Made by a program: the position numbers and the translations under genes. Under the pieces are notes generated by a model. That model searched no databases. It worked only from the letters and a program-made list of their open reading frames with translations, and had not been told where the DNA came from. A stretch of 64,000 bases of DNA from DYMC01 sp035406705. Its GTDB lineage: Bacteria > Verrucomicrobiota > Lentisphaeria > Victivallales > GWF2-50-93. The stretch spans positions 24,861-88,860 of the forward strand of contig CAYRRM010000008.1 of assembly GCA_964426675.1 (NCBI GenBank), given 5' to 3'. Shown in pieces: positions 36,243 to 45,152 of the stretch. Within the stretch, counting starts at the first letter, position 1; every line of letters begins with the position of its first letter.

Positions 36243-37130
36243 ATGAATTCTTCGTTGAGCTCTATATTAACAGTGCTTTCGTCGTTTTTTGCCGGATTAT
36301 CAACAGCATTTGCCTTTTTGTATCTTGCAGGGCTTTTTGAGAAAATCGAAATGGAAAAAACCCAGGAAGAAGAGAAATCTTTACCACTTTTGATAAGGCT
36401 TTTCCTACCTCTTGCCGGCAATATGAGATCGATTGTGAAAATGGCCTATCTGGAAGAAAATAGAAAAAGATTCAGAGAAATGATTATAATGGCTGGTTTA
36501 GAAGAAATCATAGATGAAGAAAGATTTATCGCTGTAAATATCTTGCTTGCGATTTTTGGTGCGGTATTTGCCATAATACTCATAGTAGGAGGGCAAATTC
36601 TTATAGGAATGATGATTTTTATACTTTTAGTTTTATATCCCAGAATGTGGTTAAATTCAGCTGTAAGAAGGAGACATCTCGAAATACAAAAGGCTTTACC
36701 TAATGTGCTTGATCTCTTAACCTTATCCGTCGAAGCAGGAAAAGATTTTTTAACCTCTTTAAGAGATATTTTACTAAGGAGGCGTCGCGATGCATTATCG
36801 CAAGAACTCGAAAGAACATTTCAGGAAATTCAACTTGGTAAGCAACGCAGAGTTGCACTAAGAGAATTAGCCCGTAGAGTTCAACAGCCTGACCTTACAA
36901 GCGTGTTAAATGCAATTATTCAGGCAGATGAACTTGGAGTAAGTATTGCTCATATTTTGCGTATTCAGGGGGATCAACTCAGGATAAAACGCTTCAGCCG
37001 TGCTGAAAAGCTCGCAAATGAAGCCCCTGTAAAAATACTCTTCCCTTTGGCTTTGTTTATATTGCCCGCAGTAGTTTTGATATTATTAGGTCCCATTTTG
37101 CTTAGAAGTTTCAAAACAATCTTTCATTAA
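36243..37130 (+). CDS. tadC: TadC-like type II/IV secretion inner-membrane protein
   Basis: The 295-residue protein has an N-terminal helix, two helices around residues 95-140, the T2SF (GspF) helical bundle with LPNVLDLLTLSVEAGKDF (about residues 151-168), and two C-terminal helices. The sequence FQEIQLGKQRRVALRELARR is typical of TadC of Flp/Tad pili. No TadA ATPase, TadB or Flp pilin gene lies beside it. It leads a tight operon with DUF192, FHA and PEGA genes. Confidence 0.82.
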   Translation: MNSSLSSILTVLSSFFAGLSTAFAFLYLAGLFEKIEMEKTQEEEKSLPLLIRLFLPLAGNMRSIVKMAYLEENRKRFREMIIMAGLEEIIDEERFIAVNILLAIFGAVFAIILIVGGQILIGMMIFILLVLYPRMWLNSAVRRRHLEIQKALPNVLDLLTLSVEAGKDFLTSLRDILLRRRRDALSQELERTFQEIQLGKQRRVALRELARRVQQPDLTSVLNAIIQADELGVSIAHILRIQGDQLRIKRFSRAEKLANEAPVKILFPLALFILPAVVLILLGPILLRSFKTIFH

Positions 37131-37132
37131 AA

Positions 37133-37561
37133 ATGATAAGGAATTTAACTAAAAAAACTATTATAGCCAAAAAACCCATTATAGCAACGAAATTTTTTCA
37201 ACGCGGTTTAGGTATGATTGGCAAAAAATTTGCTGATTTTGATGCTATGATCTTTTACAATTGTGCCAGTATTCATACAATGTTTATGACAATGAAAATA
37301 GATGTTATTTTTGTCGATAGAGAAAATAGGGTTTGCGAAATTCGCAAAGAACTCGACCCCTGGAGACCTTTTGTATCATCCAGAGAAGCCGTAACAGTCA
37401 TTGAACTGCCGTCTAGAGCCATAGAAAATTCATTTACAGAGAAAGGAGACTTTATAGACTTGAATGCGGAGTTAAAAGAAGAAAAAGAAGAAAAAGAAGA
37501 AAAGGCAATTATTCCATTTCCAGACACTGCAATTTCAATATCAGCGGAGAAAAAAAAATGA
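37133..37561 (+). CDS. DUF192-family protein
   Basis: The 142-residue protein matches DUF192: KFFQRGLGMIGK (residues about 22-33), the core CASIHTMFMTMKIDVIFVD (about 44-62) and the later VIELP. DUF192 proteins are small beta-barrels often found beside Tad pilus genes; their function is unknown. The C-terminus is extended by an EEKEEKEEK-type acidic stretch encoded by a short GAAAAAGAA repeat. It starts 2 bp after tadC and overlaps the FHA gene by 4 bp. One perfect palindrome lies at 37335. Confidence 0.83.
   Translation: MIRNLTKKTIIAKKPIIATKFFQRGLGMIGKKFADFDAMIFYNCASIHTMFMTMKIDVIFVDRENRVCEIRKELDPWRPFVSSREAVTVIELPSRAIENSFTEKGDFIDLNAELKEEKEEKEEKAIIPFPDTAISISAEKKK
37335..37345. repeat. Dispersed palindrome, copy 11
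   Basis: GCGAAATTCGC in the DUF192 gene. Here the frame is different and it reads CEIR. Confidence 0.85.
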
Positions 37562-39003
37562 AGTTATTTTTTTCTGGTGCACCAAAAAGTAATGGTTTTG
37601 TGGAACTTAACCCACCCGGGTTAAGTATTGGCAGAGAACTTGACAACGATGTAATCATAGAATCAGAGTCAGCGTCCCGTTACCATTGTAAAATATCTTA
37701 TAGGGATGGGAACTGGTACCTGAAAGATCTCAACAGCACAAATGGCACGAAACTCAATGGGTTAAAAATAACCGACGAAGTAAAACTTAATGAAGGAGAT
37801 GTTATATCAATCGGTTATCAAAAATTAACTTTCGGAGAAAAGATTCCTGTAAAAAATGAGGAGAAAAAATTAGAATCAGAACTTTCTTCTCCTGTTAAAG
37901 ATAAAGAAAAAAGAGAAGATAATACAACAGAACCACAAAAGAAGGGAGATACTTCGCCTCAGTCATTTTTTGGATCTCTTTTCAGTTCTGGCGATAAAAA
38001 AGATGATGAACCTGAAAAATCTAAGTTTTTCCAGAAAGAAAGGATAGAAAATAAAAATGAAGGACAAAATAAAAAACACGCGAGCGTGATGTTTTACGTA
38101 ATTGTCTTGCTTTTTGCATTTATTTTGGTTAGCGGTTTTCTGCTAATAGAAAAAGTGCTAAATGAAGAAAAAGTAAAAAATCAATCACAAAGAACAAAAA
38201 CCTCTGATTCCGCTTCAAATTTGACAGTCATATATGAAAAACAGATTACCACGCCAGATAATATTTTTAGATATGAGCTTAAAATTAAAAATAATAAAAT
38301 TCAGGTTACAAGAGATGATCTGAAACATTCAATAAGATTTCGACGTGAACAAGAACTTAAACCGGAATTAATTGAAAACTTGAAAAATGAACTAAAAGAA
38401 ACTGACTTTATGAATGTTTCTGAACCTCAAGCTGGAATAAGTCCGGATAATAGCGATGAAACAAAAATCCTCACTATTACCTATGGGTCTATGCTGAATA
38501 CTGTAAGGGTAAAAAATACCTTCGAGCCAACAGCATTCCGTGATGCCGTAAATGTTCTGGAATCTTTTTCAAATAATGTACTGAATATCCCGACAATTTC
38601 ATTAACTCCAGAAGAAATGAAAAAAGAAGCAGAAGACACATTTGCTAAAGCAGAAATGTTATTTGCAAATAAAAATGCAAGAAAAGATAATTTGAAAGAA
38701 GCAATAAAAAGGTATTCTTACGTGATAGAGTTATTGGAGTTCTTTGAACCAAAACCGTCAATATACGACCAGGCATATAAACAAAGCCAGGAAGCAAAAA
38801 AAATGTTAGATGAAGAAGTCAAGCAATATGAAATCAAAGCACAACAGGCAAGAAGGATGCAACGTCTCGAAGAAGCAATCGAGGCATATCGCTCTATTAT
38901 GGAAATGCTTGATTCTGAAGATAAACGTTACCAGAACGCAAGAGATTCAATTTTAAAACTTGAAGAAGCCATTAGATTAATTAAAAAAGGCAAAAAGAAA
39001 TGA
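37558..39003 (+). CDS. FHA-domain membrane protein with helical C-terminus
   Basis: The 481-residue protein has an N-terminal FHA domain (SIGRELDNDVII at residues 22-33, SRYHCKI and LNSTNGT at about 58), which binds phosphothreonine. A charged linker and one transmembrane helix (about 180-200) follow. The exported C-terminal part ends in TPR or coiled-coil helices (EDTFAKAEMLF, KQYEIKAQQARRMQRLEEAIEAY region). It overlaps neighbours by 4 bp on both sides. It probably links cytoplasmic Ser/Thr kinase signalling to the envelope; no kinase gene is in the window. Confidence 0.82.
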   Translation: MKLFFSGAPKSNGFVELNPPGLSIGRELDNDVIIESESASRYHCKISYRDGNWYLKDLNSTNGTKLNGLKITDEVKLNEGDVISIGYQKLTFGEKIPVKNEEKKLESELSSPVKDKEKREDNTTEPQKKGDTSPQSFFGSLFSSGDKKDDEPEKSKFFQKERIENKNEGQNKKHASVMFYVIVLLFAFILVSGFLLIEKVLNEEKVKNQSQRTKTSDSASNLTVIYEKQITTPDNIFRYELKIKNNKIQVTRDDLKHSIRFRREQELKPELIENLKNELKETDFMNVSEPQAGISPDNSDETKILTITYGSMLNTVRVKNTFEPTAFRDAVNVLESFSNNVLNIPTISLTPEEMKKEAEDTFAKAEMLFANKNARKDNLKEAIKRYSYVIELLEFFEPKPSIYDQAYKQSQEAKKMLDEEVKQYEIKAQQARRMQRLEEAIEAYRSIMEMLDSEDKRYQNARDSILKLEEAIRLIKKGKKK

Positions 39004-40325
39004 AAAAAATATTCTTATCACTTATTATCGTAATCCTGGCATTAATCAGTTTCTCATGCGGAGAAAAAAAAGTTCCACAACCAGGTATAATCAGTATAAA
39101 AACAACTCCTTCAGGCGCAAAAATCTTTTTTAATAATAAGGAGTTAGGAGTAACCCCATTTGAAATAAAAGTAAAATCCGGGACATATGTTTTTGAGATA
39201 GAGAAAGCAAAATACCTTCCTACGTTTATAAAAGTCACTGTAGCTAATGGAGAACAAAAAAACATAGATTTAGCGTTAGAAGAACTAACAGCTTCTGTAA
39301 TGATTGATTCAAATCCTTCTCAAGCAACTGTGGAAATTGATGGAAAAGAAATAGGCGTTACACCAATCATACTTCATGGGCAAAAAATTGGCACACATAA
39401 GGCAATATTAAAAAAACCAGGTATGATGCCTGTAGAAGTCAGCTGGGATGTCAAAGACGCTAGACCTCAAACAGTAAAAGCAAATTTGTTGTCAAATCTT
39501 GGAATAATTAAAATAAATGTATCTCCAGCAAACGCTCAGATTTCAATTGACGGAAAACCAAAGGGACGCTCCCCGTTCTCGGAAAATATTGAACAAGGAG
39601 AACACCTTGTTACAATTGAGGCCCCAGGCTATGAAAAACATGAACAAAGTATTGTTGTCAATAGAGACGCCGAAACTGTACTAAATATAGCTTTAAATGT
39701 TTTACCTGGTTCAATTAATGTAACTACTGAACCAGAGGGGGCTACGATCTATCTCAACGATAAAGTTATAGGCAAGGCGCCAGTTAAGATTCCAGGATTA
39801 CAACCAGGAAAATATCAAATAAAAGCCGAAAAAAGTGGCTTCGATCACGCCATAAAAGATGTTGAAGTTGGCCCAGGAACAAATGCTGATATATCTCTTA
39901 TTCTCGATAGCAACCTTGGAGGAATTGATCTTGCAGCGAATCCGCCGGGATTGACTGTCTATATTGACGGAAAAAAGATAGGAAAAACGGAGAAAGGTGA
40001 ATCAGATAGGATCTCAAAGGTCTTCGAAATAAGAGGGTTAACCTTTGGTAAACATGTTGTCAGAGTTTCACATAAACGAGCTGTTCCACAGGACTATGTA
40101 ATAGAGGTAAATGTAGAAAAAGGGAAAATAGCCAGACCTAAGACTATCAATATGTGGGTTATAGATGCCATTATAAAATTTAAATCTGGAAAAAAAGAAC
40201 TCAAAGGACGCCTTATCGAAGAAACAGATACGAAAATACTTTTTGAACCTGAACCAGGAGTTAAGATAAGTTACGATAAAGATGAGCTTTCCTCTATTGA
40301 AAAGCTAAAAGTTGATGAGGATTGA
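39000..40325 (+). CDS. PEGA-repeat lipoprotein
   Basis: The 441-residue protein has a lipoprotein signal (LALISFSCG, Cys at about residue 21). Five PEGA-type beta repeats follow, each of the form S/N-P-x-x-A-x-(I/V)-x-(I/V)-(D/N)-x-K-x-(I/L)-G-x-(S/T/A)-P, at about residues 36, 105, 175, 245 and 318. The C-terminal 60 residues form a separate beta domain. PEGA repeats are thought to mediate surface or complex assembly. It overlaps the FHA gene by 4 bp and ends the tadC operon. Confidence 0.85.
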   Translation: MKKIFLSLIIVILALISFSCGEKKVPQPGIISIKTTPSGAKIFFNNKELGVTPFEIKVKSGTYVFEIEKAKYLPTFIKVTVANGEQKNIDLALEELTASVMIDSNPSQATVEIDGKEIGVTPIILHGQKIGTHKAILKKPGMMPVEVSWDVKDARPQTVKANLLSNLGIIKINVSPANAQISIDGKPKGRSPFSENIEQGEHLVTIEAPGYEKHEQSIVVNRDAETVLNIALNVLPGSINVTTEPEGATIYLNDKVIGKAPVKIPGLQPGKYQIKAEKSGFDHAIKDVEVGPGTNADISLILDSNLGGIDLAANPPGLTVYIDGKKIGKTEKGESDRISKVFEIRGLTFGKHVVRVSHKRAVPQDYVIEVNVEKGKIARPKTINMWVIDAIIKFKSGKKELKGRLIEETDTKILFEPEPGVKISYDKDELSSIEKLKVDED

Positions 40326-40601
40326 AATTTTATAAACCTCAGTTTCACGAGCCCAGCGTATTTTGTAGCAGCGAACGCGTTGAGACGTTATAATATAAAC
40401 TACTGCAAGTTGAAAGCGCACTGGAGGGTGCAATGCCCTCTCTCTTTGACTGGAAAATACGGAAAAATGAAATGTCCAAAATTAGGATTTTTATAAAAAA
40501 ATAATACCTCTAAAGAAAGATATCAGAGACTTTCACATTTTTGATTAAAAAAAGACAGGTTAAAATTAGCTATATTTGATGTGAAAAACAGCAAATACTT
40601 T
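40326..40601. other. Intergenic region with hairpin and a short open frame
   Basis: Between two convergent genes, this stretch is less AT-rich than most gaps here around 40350-40445. GAGGG-TGCAAT-GCCCTC (near 40425-40441) can fold. A frame without a start (YKLLQVESALEGAMPSLF...) runs through it to a TAA near 40505. It may be a gene fragment, a small interspersed repeat or a structured RNA; nothing can be fixed from one copy. Confidence 0.3.
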
Positions 40602-41093
40602 TTAGATATTTTCGATGGATATTATTATAACATTTTCTAATGGAACGTTCTGATGATAACCGCGGGTTCCGGTAGGTACTGATTTTATCTGGTCCACTAC
40701 ATCCATTCCACTGATTACTTTCCCAAATACGCAGTAACCATATTCTTCCGGACTATCACTATGGTAATCGAGGAAATCATTATCTGCCACATTTATGAAA
40801 AATTGCGCTGTAGCACTGTTTATATCTGAAGTTCGCGCCATAGCAATTGTTCCTCGTTTATTTAAAAGCCCATTATTTGCTTCATTTATTATTGGTTTCA
40901 TCGTTGGGAGTTGCCTGAAAGATGTGTCGAAACCCCCGCCTTGAATCATAAACCCATCTATAACTCTATGGAAAATTGTTCCGTTATAATGCCCCATTTC
41001 TACATATTTCATAAAATTTTGGCATGTGATAGGAGCATTTTTTTCATCAAGTTGGATAATAATATCACCCAGAGAAGTTTTTATTTTCAACAT
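40602..41093 (-). CDS. Cyclophilin-type peptidyl-prolyl cis-trans isomerase
   Basis: The 163-residue protein matches single-domain bacterial cyclophilins. It has the core FHRVIDGFMIQGGGF (about residues 40-54), with the catalytic Arg, the AMARTSDINSATAQFFIN loop (about 90-107) and GKVISGMDVVD (about 133). There is no signal peptide, so it is cytoplasmic. It catalyses proline isomerisation during folding. It stands alone between the PEGA gene and the DUF1854 gene. Confidence 0.95.
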   Translation of the reverse strand: MLKIKTSLGDIIIQLDEKNAPITCQNFMKYVEMGHYNGTIFHRVIDGFMIQGGGFDTSFRQLPTMKPIINEANNGLLNKRGTIAMARTSDINSATAQFFINVADNDFLDYHSDSPEEYGYCVFGKVISGMDVVDQIKSVPTGTRGYHQNVPLENVIIISIENI

Positions 41094-41182
41094 AGCTGAC
41101 CTTTATTTTGAGTTTGATAAAATATATTATAAAAATTCAGATATGCAAAATTTTAGTCTGTCATTAATTATGAAATTTCATT

Positions 41183-41689
41183 TTAGAGCATAATTAGGTC
41201 AAGATTCCTACGAGCTTTTTCGGAAAGTTTATCTACATTTGTAATCTTATATCTATTACGTTGAATATCGGTAATCATTATTACTCCATTGCTATTCAGT
41301 GTGATATTTTCTCTCGGATTAAATATGTGTATTATTTTTGGTCCTCTATCAGTAGATGCATTAATTTCACACATACCAGTCTTCTTTCTTCCACCATATT
41401 TTGTGGAGATGTTTTTTATATCTATAATTTCGGGGACAAAATATCTTTCTTTTATTGCTTTTAAAATTATATTCCTTTGTTCTTCATTGAATTCTGTTAA
41501 ATCATTTATAATTCCTATTTCTTCGATTTCCTGGTCTTTTTCAATAAAAACTGATATATATTTTTCCGGGAGGCTTAAAGGAAAAAGGGCTATGCAATGC
41601 ACAGGTGAATATACTTTTCCGTCCAGTGTACACGAGAGTATAGAATTTTTATTTTCGAATAAAATATTTTTTGCCTGAATAATTTTCAT
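41183..41689 (-). CDS. DUF1854 protein partnered with an ABC transporter
   Basis: The 168-residue protein matches DUF1854: VHCIALFPLSLPEKYISVF, then EIGIINDLTEF, RYFVPEIIDI and VIMITDIQRNRYKI in the right order. DUF1854 genes are found directly after fused ABC transporters of the kind upstream here, and in some genomes the pair is linked to cyanophycin metabolism. No cyanophycin gene is visible. The start shares TAATG with the ABC gene stop, so the two are translationally coupled. Confidence 0.83.
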   Translation of the reverse strand: MKIIQAKNILFENKNSILSCTLDGKVYSPVHCIALFPLSLPEKYISVFIEKDQEIEEIGIINDLTEFNEEQRNIILKAIKERYFVPEIIDIKNISTKYGGRKKTGMCEINASTDRGPKIIHIFNPRENITLNSNGVIMITDIQRNRYKITNVDKLSEKARRNLDLIML

Positions 41690-44052
41690 TATTGTAATTC
41701 CTCGAAGTTAGATTCTCCATTTTCACGATTGCCATAGTCATCTGATTTTCCATTTATAGCTTTTTTCATCCCTGCTATATTGTTAGTATCATCTGTTAAA
41801 ATTATTTTTGACATTTCACTTTGTATTTTTACGAGTTCGTAAAATAATCCCTTTTTTTCCATTAGTTCTTTATGTGTACCGGTTTCTGCTATTTCTCCAT
41901 TTTTCATAACTATTATTCTATCGCATTTGCGTAGAGTAGAAAGCCTATGGGCAATTGCTATAGTAGTTCGGCCTTTAATAAGCTTCTCTATGGCTTCCTG
42001 TATTTTCTTTTCTGTTTGAGTATCAACAGAAGAAGTGGCTTCGTCGAGTATCAATATATTTGGATTTCTGAGTATAGCGCGGGCGATAGAAATTCTCTGT
42101 TTTTCACCACCTGACAGATTATTTCCTCTTTCTCCAACTTCTGTATCATAAGCATCTGGTTTTTTTATTATAAATTCGTGGGCATTGGCAGCAATTGCGG
42201 CTGAAATAACTTCCTCTCTTGTTGCGTTTGGTTTTGAATAAAGGATATTTTCAAAGATAGTTCCATTAAAGAGGAAACTGTCCTGCAATACAATTCCAAT
42301 TTTTGAACGTAAATCACTCTGTTTAATTTTACGTAGATCCTTGCCATCGAGAAGTATTTCTCCTTTATCAGGATCATAAAGACGGCATATAAGGTTTATC
42401 ATTGTGCTTTTTCCCGCGCCGCTTCGCCCAACTAGACCAATCATTTCATTAGGGTTGATATTTAGAGATAAGTTTTTTATTACTGGGCGGAATTTATCAT
42501 AACCAAAACTTACATTTTTAAACTCAATTTTTCCTTCAATCTCAGTAAGAGGAATTGCGTCAGAGGAGTCTTTTATTAATGGTTCACAGTCCATTATATC
42601 AAATACACGTTCTGCTGCACTGAGGGCATTGCTTATCATATCAAGCATTCTCACAAGCATAAAAATAGGACGATAAAACATCATCAGATAACCGGAATAT
42701 GCAACGACAGATCCAAGAGTCATTTTACCTGAGAAAACTAGTTTCCCGCCAACATACCAGACAATTACCATGCCTGACATTATTAAGAGATGAAAAAGAG
42801 GATGAAATAGGCTCCATTTTTTTACGAGTTCTATACCGGAGTCTCGGTATTCCAGACTATATTTTTTAAATTTTTTTGTTTCATATGATTCTTGTCCAAA
42901 AGCTTTTACTACTCGAATTCCTGAGATAGAATCTGCAACCACAGCGCTAAGTTTTGAACGTCTATGGAAAAATCTGTGAAAGAAAATCCACATTTTTGGA
43001 ATTATTGTTTTCACAAAAAAAACTATACAAACTATTGGTATAAGAATGAATATGGTAAGTTCCCAACTTAAAATAAAGAGAAAAATTCCTATTCCAATAA
43101 ACATAAATAGCGATTCAATGCTAACAGGAATAAAATCAACAAGAAGTCTTTGCATTTCTTGCGTATCTTGATTCACTCTTGATAATAACGCTCCCGTTTG
43201 GTGTTTATCAAAAAAAGCAAGAGATAATTCTTGAAGTTTATCATATAATTTTTGTCTTACATCAGCTACTGTTCTGAAACCAAGACTACCCGACAGGCGT
43301 TCTTGTATTCCAGATAGGAACATTTGCATTGCATAAGCAAATAGGAGAGTTAGTGCGGCTGGCCCAAGCCATAGGCTATTTGTGAAATTGCCAGTAACAG
43401 GATCTTTCTTAAATATCACATCAATAAAGACTTTACTCATGTAGGGGGTCAGAAGGCCAAATGCGGTGCTTAGTATCATTACCAATAGAATTAAAACTAA
43501 TGTCATACGATATGGACGGGTAAATTGCGAAATTCGCAATAGAGTATTTTTGCGGTCAGTGCATCTTGGGCACTTATTTAATTCAGGAGGGATGGGATTA
43601 TTGCAAGAGGGACATAATGATGGGAGAATTCCTCCTGTTACTACTAAAGGAAGATTTTCAACGAGGGCGTTAATGTTATCTACTGCTAAAGCAAATAATT
43701 GATTTAAAGATTGAGAAAAAGATATTAATTTAAAGTTGCTACCGTGTTTTGGTTCTATTATAATACTCATAGAACCTACTTGTGGAGATATTTTTGCTTT
43801 TTTTATTGAAGTGATTTTTATATCGTGGGACGGAAAAATAGAAGAAGAGTCTTTTTGGAAAACGGTTATGTGATTATCACTAACTACCAGCCATTCGTTA
43901 CCAAATTTACGGTGATTGGAAATATCTGATTCAGCATAAAAAAGAATTTTTTCTTTTGGATGATATTTTTTGAATGCTTCAAGAAGAAATTCTGGTATCT
44001 TTTTTTCCGAATCAGAATTATTTTTTTTTGCTGAAGACATTTTTCGTTTCAC
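41689..44052 (-). CDS. ABC exporter with N-terminal PH-like/zinc-ribbon domain
   Basis: The 787-residue protein has an N-terminal cytoplasmic region (about 1-170) ending in a zinc ribbon CPSCNNPIPPELNKCPRC (about 148-165). A six-helix exporter domain follows (about 185-480). The ATPase has GRSGAGKS (about 553), LSGGEKQRIS and ILILDEATSSVD. This architecture is that of the DUF1854-associated transporter. The gene can start at GTG 44052 (GTGA overlap with the prenyl synthase gene) or at an ATG 12 bases later. The cargo is unknown. One palindrome at 43527 is read in an unusual frame (LRISQ). Confidence 0.87.
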   Translation of the reverse strand: MKRKMSSAKKNNSDSEKKIPEFLLEAFKKYHPKEKILFYAESDISNHRKFGNEWLVVSDNHITVFQKDSSSIFPSHDIKITSIKKAKISPQVGSMSIIIEPKHGSNFKLISFSQSLNQLFALAVDNINALVENLPLVVTGGILPSLCPSCNNPIPPELNKCPRCTDRKNTLLRISQFTRPYRMTLVLILLVMILSTAFGLLTPYMSKVFIDVIFKKDPVTGNFTNSLWLGPAALTLLFAYAMQMFLSGIQERLSGSLGFRTVADVRQKLYDKLQELSLAFFDKHQTGALLSRVNQDTQEMQRLLVDFIPVSIESLFMFIGIGIFLFILSWELTIFILIPIVCIVFFVKTIIPKMWIFFHRFFHRRSKLSAVVADSISGIRVVKAFGQESYETKKFKKYSLEYRDSGIELVKKWSLFHPLFHLLIMSGMVIVWYVGGKLVFSGKMTLGSVVAYSGYLMMFYRPIFMLVRMLDMISNALSAAERVFDIMDCEPLIKDSSDAIPLTEIEGKIEFKNVSFGYDKFRPVIKNLSLNINPNEMIGLVGRSGAGKSTMINLICRLYDPDKGEILLDGKDLRKIKQSDLRSKIGIVLQDSFLFNGTIFENILYSKPNATREEVISAAIAANAHEFIIKKPDAYDTEVGERGNNLSGGEKQRISIARAILRNPNILILDEATSSVDTQTEKKIQEAIEKLIKGRTTIAIAHRLSTLRKCDRIIVMKNGEIAETGTHKELMEKKGLFYELVKIQSEMSKIILTDDTNNIAGMKKAINGKSDDYGNRENGESNFEELQ
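43527..43537. repeat. Dispersed palindrome, copy 12
   Basis: GCGAAATTCGC in the ABC transporter gene, read in the third frame as LRISQ. Confidence 0.85.
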
Positions 44053-45152
44053 TTCTTTCTATTTAAAATAAAATTTGTCCATTCTGAGATAAGTCTGCGA
44101 AATCTGGATTCCGGGAAATTCAATAATAATTTCAATGCTTTTGTTTTCATTTTTTCAGCTTCTCCTAAACATATATTAGCAGCGCCAGAATCTATAACTA
44201 TTTTTCTTACCTGCTTTATTTCATTTTTTGAAAATTTTTTCTTTCCCTTTAAAGAAAATAAAAAATTCCGTTCTTTTTCCTTAACATTTTTCAGTGTTTG
44301 TAGGATAATACTTGTTGGTTTAGCTTCCGAGAAGTCTGCGAGAGTTTGTTTTCCGGTTCCATCCTGAAAAATTCCAATGAAATCGTCTTGGATCTGGAAG
44401 GCTATTCCTGCAAATTTTGCAAAATTCATAATATTTCTGATTTGTTCTGAAGATATCTTTTTATTTTCTGCTGCGATTTTTGTAGCTGCAAAAACACAAT
44501 ATTCTATTAATTTTGCAGTCTTTAGAGATGCTATTGAAATTAATTCCCTGTATTTTAATTCTGTCCAGTTCCTGTATGTGATTTCAACATCAAGGCATTC
44601 ACCACATATAAGATCCCTGCCACCAAGAGAGCATAAATGGTGAATTAAATGGATTTTTGTTTTCTCTTTGAGATTTGCTCTTGAGAGTATGTCGATAGCC
44701 CATGCATGTTGAATGTCTCCGGCTAAAATGGCTATGTCTTTTCCGAATTTTTCCGCAGGCTCATCCGCTATTAGATATTTTCCTTTTGCGAAATTCGCAA
44801 GTATTTTGTGTGAGGATGGGGCATTTTTTCTGATATTATCATTATCTATGATGTCATCGTGTACAAGAGTCCAATTATGAAAGATTTCTACTGCTGCTGC
44901 TGGCAGGATTGCTTTTTTTATTTTTCCTCCAAGCATTCCACAAGTCCATATGAGGAGTGCTGGGCGGAGTCGTTTTCCTTCTCTTAGAGGATAATCCAGG
45001 ACAGCATTTTTTAGGAAGGCTGGTTTTATAGAAACTGGAAAATTATCGTTTTTGATGATTTTTTCTATCTCAGCTGCGATTTTCGCAAGTTCTTTTTTGA
45101 ATTGAATTTGGTCTGAGTTCAAGTTGTTACAATTTTTTTCTGTTTTCCCCAT
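44049..45152 (-). CDS. Polyprenyl (isoprenyl) diphosphate synthase
   Basis: The 367-residue protein has the first aspartate-rich motif in VHDDIIDNDNIR (about residue 93) and RPALL upstream. The second motif reads FQIQDDFIG (about 259), with Gly in place of the last Asp, as in several known synthases. It condenses isopentenyl diphosphate into medium or long prenyl chains for quinones or lipid carriers. It overlaps the upstream glycosidase gene by 34 bp and the ABC gene by 4 bp. Two perfect palindromes lie in it (44788, 45076). Confidence 0.87.
   Translation of the reverse strand: MGKTEKNCNNLNSDQIQFKKELAKIAAEIEKIIKNDNFPVSIKPAFLKNAVLDYPLREGKRLRPALLIWTCGMLGGKIKKAILPAAAVEIFHNWTLVHDDIIDNDNIRKNAPSSHKILANFAKGKYLIADEPAEKFGKDIAILAGDIQHAWAIDILSRANLKEKTKIHLIHHLCSLGGRDLICGECLDVEITYRNWTELKYRELISIASLKTAKLIEYCVFAATKIAAENKKISSEQIRNIMNFAKFAGIAFQIQDDFIGIFQDGTGKQTLADFSEAKPTSIILQTLKNVKEKERNFLFSLKGKKKFSKNEIKQVRKIVIDSGAANICLGEAEKMKTKALKLLLNFPESRFRRLISEWTNFILNRKK
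44788..44798. repeat. Dispersed palindrome, copy 13
   Basis: GCGAAATTCGC in the prenyl synthase gene, full arms, read as ANFA. Confidence 0.85.
45076..45086. repeat. Dispersed palindrome, copy 14
   Basis: GCGATTTTCGC near the start of the prenyl synthase gene, read as AKIA. Confidence 0.85.

Noticed and set aside
36783..36804. GCGA...TCGC in tadC with a longer spacer
   Set aside because: The spacer is 7 bases and no arm extension matches; it is likely chance.
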